From Micromonospora echinaurantiaca (GTDB lineage Bacteria; Actinomycetota; Actinomycetes; Mycobacteriales; Micromonosporaceae), in NCBI RefSeq assembly GCF_900090235.1, contig NZ_LT607750.1:1934501-1998500 (forward strand): a stretch of 64,000 bases of DNA. Reading direction: 5' to 3'. The notes beneath the pieces are model-generated. The model saw only the letters and a program-made list of their open reading frames with translations. It was not told the DNA's origin and did no database searches. A program made the position numbers and the translations under genes. Position 1 is the first letter of the stretch. The number at the start of each line of letters is the position of its first letter. Of this stretch, positions 36,331-44,042 are shown one piece after another.

Positions 36331-37097
36331 ACGCCTATCCGGGCCGGGCGGCGGCGCCCTGGTTCCAGTGCTACCGGCCGGTGCCGGTGGCGACCGCGCG
36401 GCTGGCCTGCTTTCCGCACGCCGGTGGCAGCGCCAGCTTCTTCCGGCCCTGGGCCGACGAGCTGCCGGCCGACGTCGAGCTGCTGGCCGCGCAGTACCCC
36501 GGCCGGGAGGACCGGCTGCGCGAGCCGCCCGTCACCGACCTCGGCGAGCTGGCCGACCGGTACGCCGACGTGCTGCGCGCCACCGACGTGCCGCTGGTGC
36601 TGTTCGGACACAGCCTCGGCGCGGCGGTCGGCTACGAGGTGGCCCGCCGGCTGGTGACCGCCGGCGCGCCGCCGGCGCTGCTGGTGGTCTCCGGCCGCCA
36701 GGCGCCGTTCGACCCGTCCCGGGCGGTGCACCTGATGGACGACGACGCGCTCTGGGCGGACGTCGCCCGGGCCGGCGGCACCAGCCGGGCGGTGCTGGAG
36801 AGCCCGGAGCTGCGCGCCCTGGTGCTGCCGGTGCTGCGCGCCGACTACCGGCTCAGCGAGACCTACCGGCCGTCCGCCGGTCCGCCGCTGACCTGTCCCG
36901 TCCTCGCGGTCAGCGGCGACGCGGACCCGGACGTGGACCTCGCCGTGCTGCCCGGCTGGGGGACCGTCACCACCGCCGGCTGCGAGGTGCGGGTCTTCCC
37001 CGGCGACCACTTCTTCCTCCAACCGCACCGCCGGGCCCTGGTCGGCGAGATCGTCCGGCGGCTGCGCGCCCGCACCGACGCCTGGGCCACGCCGTGA
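36327..37097 (+). CDS. Type II thioesterase
   Basis: A 256-residue alpha/beta hydrolase of the RifR/GrsT type. 'LACFPHAGGSASFFRPWA' is the oxyanion segment, 'QYPGREDRLREPP' is typical of the family, 'VLFGHSLGAAVGYEVAR' gives the Ser nucleophile, 'VSGDADPDV' the Asp and 'FPGDHFFLQPH' the His. It normally edits mis-primed carrier domains. Because the terminal TE-like domain of the preceding NRPS seems to lack its Ser, this enzyme may also release the product (inference). GTG start with a 4-base overlap on both sides. Confidence 0.92.
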   Translation: MNAYPGRAAAPWFQCYRPVPVATARLACFPHAGGSASFFRPWADELPADVELLAAQYPGREDRLREPPVTDLGELADRYADVLRATDVPLVLFGHSLGAAVGYEVARRLVTAGAPPALLVVSGRQAPFDPSRAVHLMDDDALWADVARAGGTSRAVLESPELRALVLPVLRADYRLSETYRPSAGPPLTCPVLAVSGDADPDVDLAVLPGWGTVTTAGCEVRVFPGDHFFLQPHRRALVGEIVRRLRARTDAWATP

Positions 37098-38464
37098 CCG
37101 GCCTGGACGCCCCGGCCGGCCTGGCCGACGGGGCCGACCTGGCCGCCGTGCGCGCCTGGTGCGCCGACGCGCTGGTCTCGCTGGACCGGCGGGACGCCCC
37201 GCTGGTCCGCCTCGCCCACGCCGAGCTGCGCCGCCAGCGCGGCACGCTGAACTTGGTCGCCGCGGCCAGCCCCACCCTGCCGGCCGCCCTGGTGGCGCAC
37301 GCGCTGCTGTTCAGCTCGGTGACCGCCGAGGGCTACGCCGGCGGCCGCTACCACCCGGGCACCGAGGTGGTCGACCAGGTCGAGCAGCTGGCCCGCGGGC
37401 GCGCCGAGCGGCTGTTCGGCGCCCCGCACGCCAACGTGCAGCCGCTCTCCGGCTCGGCGGCCAACCTCGCCGTGCTCTACGGCCTGCTCGACCCGGGCGA
37501 CACCGTGCTGGCCCTGGAACTCGACCACGGCGGGCACCTGACTCACGTCTCCCGGGGCGCCAGCATCGCCAAGCGGGTCACCGCCAGCTACTACGAGGTC
37601 GACGAGCGGGGCCTGATCGACCACGCCGCGCTGGCGGTGCTGGTCAAGCAGGTCCGGCCCCGGCTGCTGATCTGCGGCGGCTCGGCGTACCCCCGGCAGC
37701 TGGACTTCGCCGCGTTCCGGGCCGCCGCCGACGAGGTGGACGCGCTGCTGATGGCCGACGTCAGCCACGTCAGCGGGCTGGTCGCCGCCGGCGCGCACCC
37801 GTCACCGGTGCCGCACTGCGACGTGATCACCACCTCGACGTACAAGCAGCTCTGCGGGCCGCGCGGCGGCCTGCTGCTGCGCGGGGCGTCGTCCCGGCTG
37901 GACGCCCGGGCGCTGGACCGGGCGGTCTTCCCCGGCTTCCAGGGCACCCCGGACTTCGGCGGCATCGCCGCCAAGGCGGTCGCGCTGGGCTTCGCCGCCC
38001 GCCCGGAGTTCGCCGCGGCGATGCGCCGGGTGGTGCGCTACGCGCGGACGTTCGCCGGGGCGCTGGCCGACCACGGGGTGCCGGTGGTCTCCGGCGGCAC
38101 CGACAGCCACCTGGTCCTGGCCGACCTGCGCGCGGTGGCGGTCACCGGCCGGCAGGTCGCCGACGTGCTGCGCCGCCTCGGCGTGCTGGTCAACATGAAC
38201 CTCGTCCCGCGCGACCCCCGACCGGCCGCGGAGACCAGCGGCATCCGGATCGGCACCAACGACCTGGGCTTCCGGCGGGTCGGCGACGCCGAGGTGGCGG
38301 AGCTGGCCCGGGCCACCGCCGCGGTGGTCGCCGAGGTGGCCGGCGGCGGGCGGCCGGACGCCGTGGTGCGCGGCTCCCGAGGACGCGACCTGGCCGGCTG
38401 CGTGGCCGGCATCACCGCTCGCGGATACCGCGAGGACTGGCGCCAGGGAGGTGCGGTGGCATGA
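37094..38464 (+). CDS. Serine-hydroxymethyltransferase-like PLP enzyme with changed active site
   Basis: A 456-residue fold-type I PLP protein clearly of the SHMT family: 'TAEGYAGGRYHPGTEVVDQVEQLARGRAERLFGA', 'NVQPLSGSAANLAVLYGLL', 'LDHGGHLTH', 'MADVSHVSGLVAAG', 'TTSTYKQLCGPRGG' (PLP Lys251). Two conserved positions differ. The I-A-S-E-N block reads V-A-A-A58-S, losing the catalytic Glu, and the residue before the Lys is Tyr250 rather than His. It is unlikely to be housekeeping GlyA. From memory, an SHMT homologue (FmoH) makes alpha-methylserine for the 4-methyloxazoline of JBIR-34/35, so a similar role feeding module 1 is proposed. Confidence 0.85.
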   Translation: MTGLDAPAGLADGADLAAVRAWCADALVSLDRRDAPLVRLAHAELRRQRGTLNLVAAASPTLPAALVAHALLFSSVTAEGYAGGRYHPGTEVVDQVEQLARGRAERLFGAPHANVQPLSGSAANLAVLYGLLDPGDTVLALELDHGGHLTHVSRGASIAKRVTASYYEVDERGLIDHAALAVLVKQVRPRLLICGGSAYPRQLDFAAFRAAADEVDALLMADVSHVSGLVAAGAHPSPVPHCDVITTSTYKQLCGPRGGLLLRGASSRLDARALDRAVFPGFQGTPDFGGIAAKAVALGFAARPEFAAAMRRVVRYARTFAGALADHGVPVVSGGTDSHLVLADLRAVAVTGRQVADVLRRLGVLVNMNLVPRDPRPAAETSGIRIGTNDLGFRRVGDAEVAELARATAAVVAEVAGGGRPDAVVRGSRGRDLAGCVAGITARGYREDWRQGGAVA

Positions 38465-39660
38465 AACTCGTCGTCACGTGTCAGCCGGCGGTCGGCCACT
38501 TCCACGCGGTCGCCCAGCTCGCCCGGGCCGCGGTGGACGCGGGGCACGAGGTGGTGGTGGCCACCGGCCGGGGGATGGGGCACTGGGTGACCCGCGCCGG
38601 GTTCGCCGTCCGGGAGGTGGGGCCGGCCTGGCTCGCCGACGGCCCCCGGGCCGGCGCCTTCGACGACCCGCGGCGACGGCTGCGGCTGATGAGCCTGGCC
38701 ACCGGCTCGATGGTGGCCGGCCTGGTCGACCTGCTCCGCGAGCTGCGCCCGGACGTGGTGCTGCACGAGTCGCTGGAGTGGGCCGCGCCGCTCGCCGCCG
38801 ACGCGGCCGGGGTGCCGTACGCGGCCCTCGGGCAGCTGCCGCGACTGCCTCGGCCGGTGCTCGCCGAGGTGATGGCCGAACCGTGGAACGCGGCGCGGCG
38901 CCGGCTCGGCCTGCCCGCCGACCCGGGACTGGAACGGCTCTACCCGTACCTCTACCTCGACGCGTACCTGCCGAGCTGGCAGCCGCTGACCGCGAACCCG
39001 CTGAGCTGGTTCGACGGCCCGGCCGAGCCGGACGTGGCGCACCTGATCCAGCCGCCGCTCTACCAGGTCGGCGACGAGGTGCCGGCCTGGCTCGCCGCGC
39101 TGCCCGACCGGCCGGTCGTCTACGTCACCATGGGCACCGCGTTCAACCAGGTGGGGCCGCTCTTCGCCACCGTCGCCGAGGCGCTGCGCGACGAGGACGT
39201 GTCGGTGGTGATGACCGTCGGGTCCGGGGTGGACCCGGCCCCGCTCGCCGCGCTCGGCCCGAACATCCACGCGGCGCGCTACATCCCGCAGGAGGCGGTG
39301 CTGTCCCGCAGCGCCGCGGTGGTGCAGCACGCCGGCTACCTGACCACCGTCGGGGCGCTGCGGCACGGCCTGCCGATGGTCGCGATCCCGGTGGCGGTGG
39401 ACCAGCCGTACCACGCGCACCGGCTCGCCGCGGCCGGCGCCGCGGTGCGGCTGGACCACCGCACCCTCGACCCGGCGCGGGTCCGCGCCGCGGTCCGCGC
39501 CGTGCTCGACGAGCCGCTGTACCGGGCCAACGCCGAACGGCTGCGCCGGGAGATGCTCGCCATGCCGCCGACCGGGCACGGTGTCACCCTGCTGGAACGG
39601 CTGGCCGCCAGCGGGCGGCCGGTGTTCGACGGCGCCGACGAGCTGGCGGCCGTCCGATGA
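38461..39660 (+). CDS. GT1-family glycosyltransferase (UGT/MGT type)
   Basis: A 399-residue GT-B enzyme. The N terminus 'MKLVVTCQPAVGHFHAVAQLARAAVDAGHEVVVATG' is the acceptor domain typical of macrolide and other natural-product glycosyltransferases. The donor motif is 'VVQHAGYLTTVGALRHGLPMVAIPVAVDQPYHAHRL', with DQ near the end contacting the sugar. No deoxysugar biosynthesis genes are visible, so a common sugar donor such as UDP-glucose or UDP-GlcNAc is likely. Its ATG overlaps the SHMT-like stop. Confidence 0.9.
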   Translation: MKLVVTCQPAVGHFHAVAQLARAAVDAGHEVVVATGRGMGHWVTRAGFAVREVGPAWLADGPRAGAFDDPRRRLRLMSLATGSMVAGLVDLLRELRPDVVLHESLEWAAPLAADAAGVPYAALGQLPRLPRPVLAEVMAEPWNAARRRLGLPADPGLERLYPYLYLDAYLPSWQPLTANPLSWFDGPAEPDVAHLIQPPLYQVGDEVPAWLAALPDRPVVYVTMGTAFNQVGPLFATVAEALRDEDVSVVMTVGSGVDPAPLAALGPNIHAARYIPQEAVLSRSAAVVQHAGYLTTVGALRHGLPMVAIPVAVDQPYHAHRLAAAGAAVRLDHRTLDPARVRAAVRAVLDEPLYRANAERLRREMLAMPPTGHGVTLLERLAASGRPVFDGADELAAVR

Positions 39661-40505
39661 CCGCCGTACTGCTCACCGGCGCCACCGGCCGGGTCGGTGC
39701 TCGGTTCATCCCGCTGCTGCGGGCCCGGGGGCTGCGGCTGCGGCTGGCCGTCTGGAACCCGGCGGGCGGCCCCGCCGGCGGCAACCGGGACCTGGTGGTG
39801 GGCGACCTCACCGACCCGGACACCTGCCGGCGCGCGGTCGAGGGGATGGACGCCGTGGTGCACATCGCCAGCGCGTTCACCGGCATCGACGCGCGGGAGG
39901 CCGACCGGCTCAACCACCTGGCCACCGACCGGCTCGCCGCCGCCGCGCTGGCCGCCGGCGCCCACCGGTTCGTGCAGTTGAGCAGCTACCTCATCTACCG
40001 ACCGACGCCCGGCCGGGCCACCCGGGAGGACGACCCGCTGCGCGACCCGGCCGGCGCGCCGTTTCCCGCCGCGAAGCTGGGCGCGGAACGGGCGGTGGCC
40101 GGCTACGTCGACAGCCCGCTGGGGGTGTGCGTGCTGCGGGTCGCCTACACCTACGGCGAGGGTGACCCGCATCTGGTGGACGCGTTCGCCTGGGCCCGCC
40201 GCGCCCCCGCCGGGCAACGGCTGCACCTGGTGCACCACGCCGACGTGCGGCAGAGCGTGCTGCACGCGCTGGCGGCCGGCGCGACCGGGGTGTTCAACAT
40301 CGCCGACGACGCCCCGGTGACCGCCGCCGAGCTGGCCGAGCTGGCCGGGCAGGTGACGCTGCCGCACGGCGAGTCGGCCGACGCGCCGGTGCTGGACACC
40401 GACCAGTTCGGCGGCGAGGTGGACACCACGGCCGCGCGGGCCGGGCTGGGCTTCGCGCCGACGTACCCGTCGATCCACGTCGCCGCGTTGGCCGGGGCGG
40501 CGTGA
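39657..40505 (+). CDS. Extended SDR / NAD-dependent epimerase-like protein with Tyr-to-Phe change
   Basis: A 282-residue protein with 'LLTGATGRVGARFIPLL' (G-x2-G-x2-G), 'GDLTDPD', 'AVVHIASAF' and 'FVQLSSYLIYRPT'. The catalytic Y-x3-K reads F136-P-A-A-K140, so the acid/base Tyr is missing; Tyr111 or Tyr114 could perhaps compensate. 'LRVAYTYGEGDPHLVDAFAWARR' is the usual substrate-side segment. It could be a sugar-modifying enzyme, a non-redox partner or a dehydratase-like enzyme. ATGA overlap with the glycosyltransferase gene; its stop overlaps the aldehyde dehydrogenase start. Confidence 0.82.
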   Translation: MTAVLLTGATGRVGARFIPLLRARGLRLRLAVWNPAGGPAGGNRDLVVGDLTDPDTCRRAVEGMDAVVHIASAFTGIDAREADRLNHLATDRLAAAALAAGAHRFVQLSSYLIYRPTPGRATREDDPLRDPAGAPFPAAKLGAERAVAGYVDSPLGVCVLRVAYTYGEGDPHLVDAFAWARRAPAGQRLHLVHHADVRQSVLHALAAGATGVFNIADDAPVTAAELAELAGQVTLPHGESADAPVLDTDQFGGEVDTTAARAGLGFAPTYPSIHVAALAGAA

Positions 40506-41920
40506 TGGAGCCGGTGCCGATGACGATCGACGGCGCCGACGTGCCCGGCGACCGGCAGGTCGAGGTGGTGAACCCGGCCACCGGCGCGGTCTGCGGGCGG
40601 GCGCCAGTCTGCACCCCGGGGCAGGTGGACGCCGCGATGCGGGCCGCGGCCGGCGCGTGGCGCCAGTGGAGCGCCGACGAGACGGCGCTGCGCGCGGGGC
40701 TGCGCGCCGCCGCCAAGGCGGTCGGCGCCGCCGCGGGGCGGCTCGGCGCGCTGGTCACCGCCGAGATGGGCAAGCCGCTGCCGCTGGCGGTCGGCGAGGC
40801 GTACGCCGCCGCGGCCACCCTGCGCCACCACGCCGACCTGGAGCTGCCTCCGGAGGTGCTCCAGGACGACCGGCGCGGCTACGCCGAGCTGGTCCGGCGC
40901 CCGCTGGGGGTGGTCGCCGCCGTCACGCCGTGGAACTTCCCGGTGGCGGTGGCCGCGGCGAAGCTGGCCCCGGCGCTGCGGGCCGGCAACGCGGTGGTGC
41001 TGAAGCCGTCCCCGTACGCGCCGCTGGCCACTCTGGAGCTGGGCCGGGTGCTCGCCGGCGTGCTGCCGGCGGGCCTGGTGAACGTGCTCAGCGGGGACGA
41101 CGCGCTCGGCGCGGCGATGGTGGCCCACCCGGTGCCCGCACACGTCACGTTCACTGGCTCGGTGCCGGCCGGCCGCCGGGTCGCCGCCCGGGCCGGCGGC
41201 GACCTGAAGCGGTACGTGCTGGAACTGGGCGGCAACGACCCGGCAGTGGTGCTCGACGACGCCGACCCGGACGAGTTGGCCGAGCGGCTGTTCTGGGACT
41301 CGTTCGCCAACAACGGGCAGGCGTGCGTCCTGATCAAACGGCTGTACGCGCCGCGGCGGCTGCACGCCCGGCTGGTGGACGCGCTGGCCGACCGGGCTCG
41401 GGCGGCCCGGGTCGGTGACCCGACCACCAAGGGCACCCAGTTGGGGCCGCTGGCGCACCGGCGGCAGTTCAGCCGGATCGCCGACCTGGTGGCCGCGGCC
41501 CGGTCCCGGGGCGCCCGGGTGGCGGCCGGCGGCGCCGCGCCGGACGGGCCGGGCCTGTACTACGCCCCGACCGTGCTGACCGGCGTGGACGACGGCGACC
41601 CGGTGGTCGACCAGGAGCAGTTCGGCCCGGTGCTGCCGGTGGTGCCGTACCGGGACGTCGAGGACGCGGTACGCCGCGCCAACGCCAGCTCCTACGGGCT
41701 CGGCGGGTCGGTCTGGTCGGCCGACCCGGACCGGGCGTGGGCGGTGGCCGACCGGCTCGAGTGCGGCACGGTCTGGGTCAACGGGCACGCCCTGCTCGGG
41801 CCCGACCAGCCCGTCGGCGGCATGAAGTGCAGCGGGATCGGGCTGGAGGGTGGCCGGCTGGGGCTGACCGAGTACACCGCGGCCCAGGTGCGCCGGCGCC
41901 CACCGACCGGGCCGCGGTAG
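40505..41920 (+). CDS. Aldehyde dehydrogenase (NAD(P)-dependent)
   Basis: A 471-residue ALDH superfamily enzyme, about the standard length. 'AAVTPWNFPVAVAAAKLAPALRAGNAVVLKPS' is the cofactor motif, 'VTFTGSVPAGRRVAA' is the Rossmann turn, 'YVLELGGNDPAVVLDDAD' has the general-base Glu, and 'NNGQACVLIKRLYAP' has the catalytic Cys. It resembles succinate-semialdehyde-type dehydrogenases. The ATG at 40505 overlaps the SDR stop (TGATG); a GTG one codon earlier is possible. It is the last gene of the NRPS operon and may oxidise an aldehyde made by a P450 and alcohol dehydrogenase in the left arm. Confidence 0.92.
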   Translation: MEPVPMTIDGADVPGDRQVEVVNPATGAVCGRAPVCTPGQVDAAMRAAAGAWRQWSADETALRAGLRAAAKAVGAAAGRLGALVTAEMGKPLPLAVGEAYAAAATLRHHADLELPPEVLQDDRRGYAELVRRPLGVVAAVTPWNFPVAVAAAKLAPALRAGNAVVLKPSPYAPLATLELGRVLAGVLPAGLVNVLSGDDALGAAMVAHPVPAHVTFTGSVPAGRRVAARAGGDLKRYVLELGGNDPAVVLDDADPDELAERLFWDSFANNGQACVLIKRLYAPRRLHARLVDALADRARAARVGDPTTKGTQLGPLAHRRQFSRIADLVAAARSRGARVAAGGAAPDGPGLYYAPTVLTGVDDGDPVVDQEQFGPVLPVVPYRDVEDAVRRANASSYGLGGSVWSADPDRAWAVADRLECGTVWVNGHALLGPDQPVGGMKCSGIGLEGGRLGLTEYTAAQVRRRPPTGPR

Positions 41921-41995
41921 CTCCCGAACCGCCCGCTGTGGCGCGAGGGCTACGCGGCCCAGACCCCCGTAGCGCGGTGGCTGCTTCGGATCGGG

Positions 41996-42009
41996 CCGCG
42001 GTACCGCGG
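41996..42009. repeat. Perfect 14-bp palindrome between convergent operons
   Basis: ccgcggtaccgcgg lies in the 96-base gap between the end of the NRPS operon and the end of the leftward oxygenase operon. The 13-mer cgcggtggctgct also occurs twice here (41973-41985 and 42005-42017). It may help end transcription, but no long stem is seen. Confidence 0.5.
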
Positions 42010-42016
42010 TGGCTGC

Positions 42017-43060
42017 TCAGACCAGGCCGCTGTAGAACAGCGCGCCGATGAAGGCGCTCTCCTGCTGCGGCAGCCGGGCGTGCGGCACGGCCCGGCCGGT
42101 GAGCGCGAAGCCCTCCCGGGGCCGGTAGACGAAGTCCCGGCCGCCGTCGGGGAACTGGCCGTTGTCGTGCACCCAGCGGTGCAGCGCGGCCGGACCGGTG
42201 GCGGTCCGGTCGAAGTAGGAGCGCATTGGGCCCGGTTCACCGTCCACCGTGAACAGCAGCGACACCTCGCAGGTCGGCTGGTCGGTGTGCACGCCGAGGA
42301 AGTCGCCCGGCCGGTACTCCAGGTAGGTGCACCGGGTCGGGTACATCCGCCGGCCCATCCGCGCCGAGATCTGCGCCACCAGCGCCGGATCCTCGTGGAT
42401 CGCCACCAGCGTCGGCCCGGCGCCCAGGTAGGCGTTACAGGAGCGGCTGACCAGGGCGTCGTGCTCCTTGTCCCAGCCCGGGCTGAGCCCGCCGTCGTAC
42501 GCGGCGCCGGCGCTGGCCGGCAAGGTGGCGATCTCGGCCACGCAGGCCCGCCGGGTGGCCTCCGAGATCAGGTCGCCGATCATCCACCAGGTGTCGTCGG
42601 GCAGCTTGCGCAGGTAGTCCTCCCGGCGGCGGGTGGAGGCGAGCATCATGGCCGCGTACTGCTCGTCGGTCTCCCGGGCGGCGACCTGCCGCACCACCCG
42701 GGCCTGCATCGCCTTGGCGATCAGCGGCCCCTGCGGGAACATCTCGTCGTAGCTGAGCGTGGTCAGCGCCCCGCCGACCTCGGTGGCGAGCGGGGCGGTG
42801 GCCGCCGGCGGCATTCCGGCGGCCACCGCGAGCCGCTCGAAGAGCTTGATCGAGCCGGGCGGGTCCTCGTCGGCGGCGAGCCAGCGGCGCAGCCGCCAGC
42901 GCCGCCACTCCAGGTCCACCTCGTTGAGCCGGTGCCGGGGCCACCGGTGCGGCCCCTGCGGGGCGGACAGTTCCCGGCGGACCGCCGAGGCGTCCAGTCC
43001 CGCCGCGTACGCCACGGCTTCCGAGATCAACTGCGACTCGTCGGGCCGGGAGTCCGTCAT
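42017..43060 (-). CDS. Putative 2-oxoglutarate/Fe(II)-dependent oxygenase
   Basis: A 347-residue protein with no close family I can name. The C-terminal third has a cupin-like pattern: 'YLEYRPGDFLGVHTDQPTCEVSLLFTVDG' gives H-x-D (about residues 257-259). 'GRAVPHARLPQQESAFIGALFY', about 70 residues later, gives the distal His. Arg residues after it could bind 2-oxoglutarate. The N-terminal 200 residues are helical and Trp-rich (W-R-R-W-R-L-R-R-W) and look unique. It is the last gene of a leftward operon with a D-amino-acid-oxidase-like enzyme and an acyl-AMP ligase. It could hydroxylate an amino acid or the assembled product. Confidence 0.65.
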   Translation of the reverse strand: MTDSRPDESQLISEAVAYAAGLDASAVRRELSAPQGPHRWPRHRLNEVDLEWRRWRLRRWLAADEDPPGSIKLFERLAVAAGMPPAATAPLATEVGGALTTLSYDEMFPQGPLIAKAMQARVVRQVAARETDEQYAAMMLASTRRREDYLRKLPDDTWWMIGDLISEATRRACVAEIATLPASAGAAYDGGLSPGWDKEHDALVSRSCNAYLGAGPTLVAIHEDPALVAQISARMGRRMYPTRCTYLEYRPGDFLGVHTDQPTCEVSLLFTVDGEPGPMRSYFDRTATGPAALHRWVHDNGQFPDGGRDFVYRPREGFALTGRAVPHARLPQQESAFIGALFYSGLV

Positions 43061-43106
43061 CCCCGATGTCCCTTCTGGTCGGTCGGTGGGGCCGGCCCGA
43101 CCCGCG

Positions 43107-44042
43107 TCACGACACCAGCAGGTCGGCCGCCTCCCTGGCGCATCCCCACGACAGCATGACCCCTGTGCCGGCGTGGCCATAGTTGTGCACGATCCGCGCC
43201 CGGCCGAGCTTCTCCAGTTCCAGCCGGGGCGCGGGCCGGCCCGGCCGCAGCCCGACCGAGTGCTCCAGCACCGGCGCGTCGGCCAGCCGCGGCTCGACCA
43301 CCGCGCACCGGCGGATGATCTCGGCCGCCTCCGCCTCGTCCGGGGTGGTGTCGGCGGAGTCGCGGTGGGTGCCGCCGAGCACCACCCGGTCGCCGTGCGG
43401 GATGAAACCGGCCCAGATCGGCCCCAGCGGCGCCTCGATGAAGAAGTGCTCGATGCCCGGGTTCGCCACCACGATCTTCGGGCCGCGGACCGGCTTGAGC
43501 TGCCGGTCGCCGGTCAGCTCCGCGGCGCCCAGGCCGGCGCAGTTGGCCACCAGCGGCGCGACCTCGGCCGCCTCGTCCAGCGAGCGCACCGGCTCCAGCA
43601 CCAGCCGACCGCCGGCGGCGGTGAACCGGTCGGCGAGGTGTCGCAGGTACGGCGGCATGTCGACCACCGGCTGGCGGACCCAGAACGCGGTGCCGTAGCC
43701 CTCGGGCAGTTCCTCCGGGCGGCACGGGCGGTAGCCCTCGAACCGTTCCACCCCGGGCGGGACCATCCCCGCCGGCCGGGCCGCCATCCGCCCGTCCAGC
43801 ACCCGTACGCCGGGGGTGTCCGGGGTGAGCCGGCGGACGGTCTCCCGGTGCCAGCCGAGCGCGGGGTCGCCCGGCGCGGCGAAGCTGGGCCCGATCATCG
43901 CCGAGGCCATCATCGAGGTGCTGCGTTCCGGTGGCTGGGTGGCCCGGACGAGCACCCGCAGCCCCGCCTCCTGCAGGCAGATGGCGGTGCTCAGCCCGCT
44001 CACCCCGGCGCCGATGACCAGCGCGTCGACCTCAGCGTGCAC
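43107..44042 (-). CDS. FAD-dependent D-amino-acid-oxidase-like enzyme
   Basis: A 311-residue DAO-family flavoprotein. 'DALVIGAGVSGLSTAICLQEAGLRVLV' is the FAD dinucleotide fold, 'STSMMASAMIGPSF' matches the T-S-x-x-A-x-G loop after the first domain, 'VANCAGLGAAELTGD' and 'VHNYGHAGTGVMLSWGCAREAADLL' are the C-terminal FAD-binding blocks. The enzyme should oxidise a D-amino acid or a cyclic or secondary amine to an imine. It may supply a 2-oxo acid, or oxidise a thiazolidine or thiazoline (inference). GTG start with an 11-base overlap with the acyl-AMP ligase gene. Confidence 0.9.
   Translation of the reverse strand: MHAEVDALVIGAGVSGLSTAICLQEAGLRVLVRATQPPERSTSMMASAMIGPSFAAPGDPALGWHRETVRRLTPDTPGVRVLDGRMAARPAGMVPPGVERFEGYRPCRPEELPEGYGTAFWVRQPVVDMPPYLRHLADRFTAAGGRLVLEPVRSLDEAAEVAPLVANCAGLGAAELTGDRQLKPVRGPKIVVANPGIEHFFIEAPLGPIWAGFIPHGDRVVLGGTHRDSADTTPDEAEAAEIIRRCAVVEPRLADAPVLEHSVGLRPGRPAPRLELEKLGRARIVHNYGHAGTGVMLSWGCAREAADLLVS

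Noticed and set aside
37094..38464. Housekeeping glycine hydroxymethyltransferase (glyA)
   Set aside because: The catalytic Glu and the His before the PLP Lys are changed, and the gene is embedded by overlaps in the NRPS operon.
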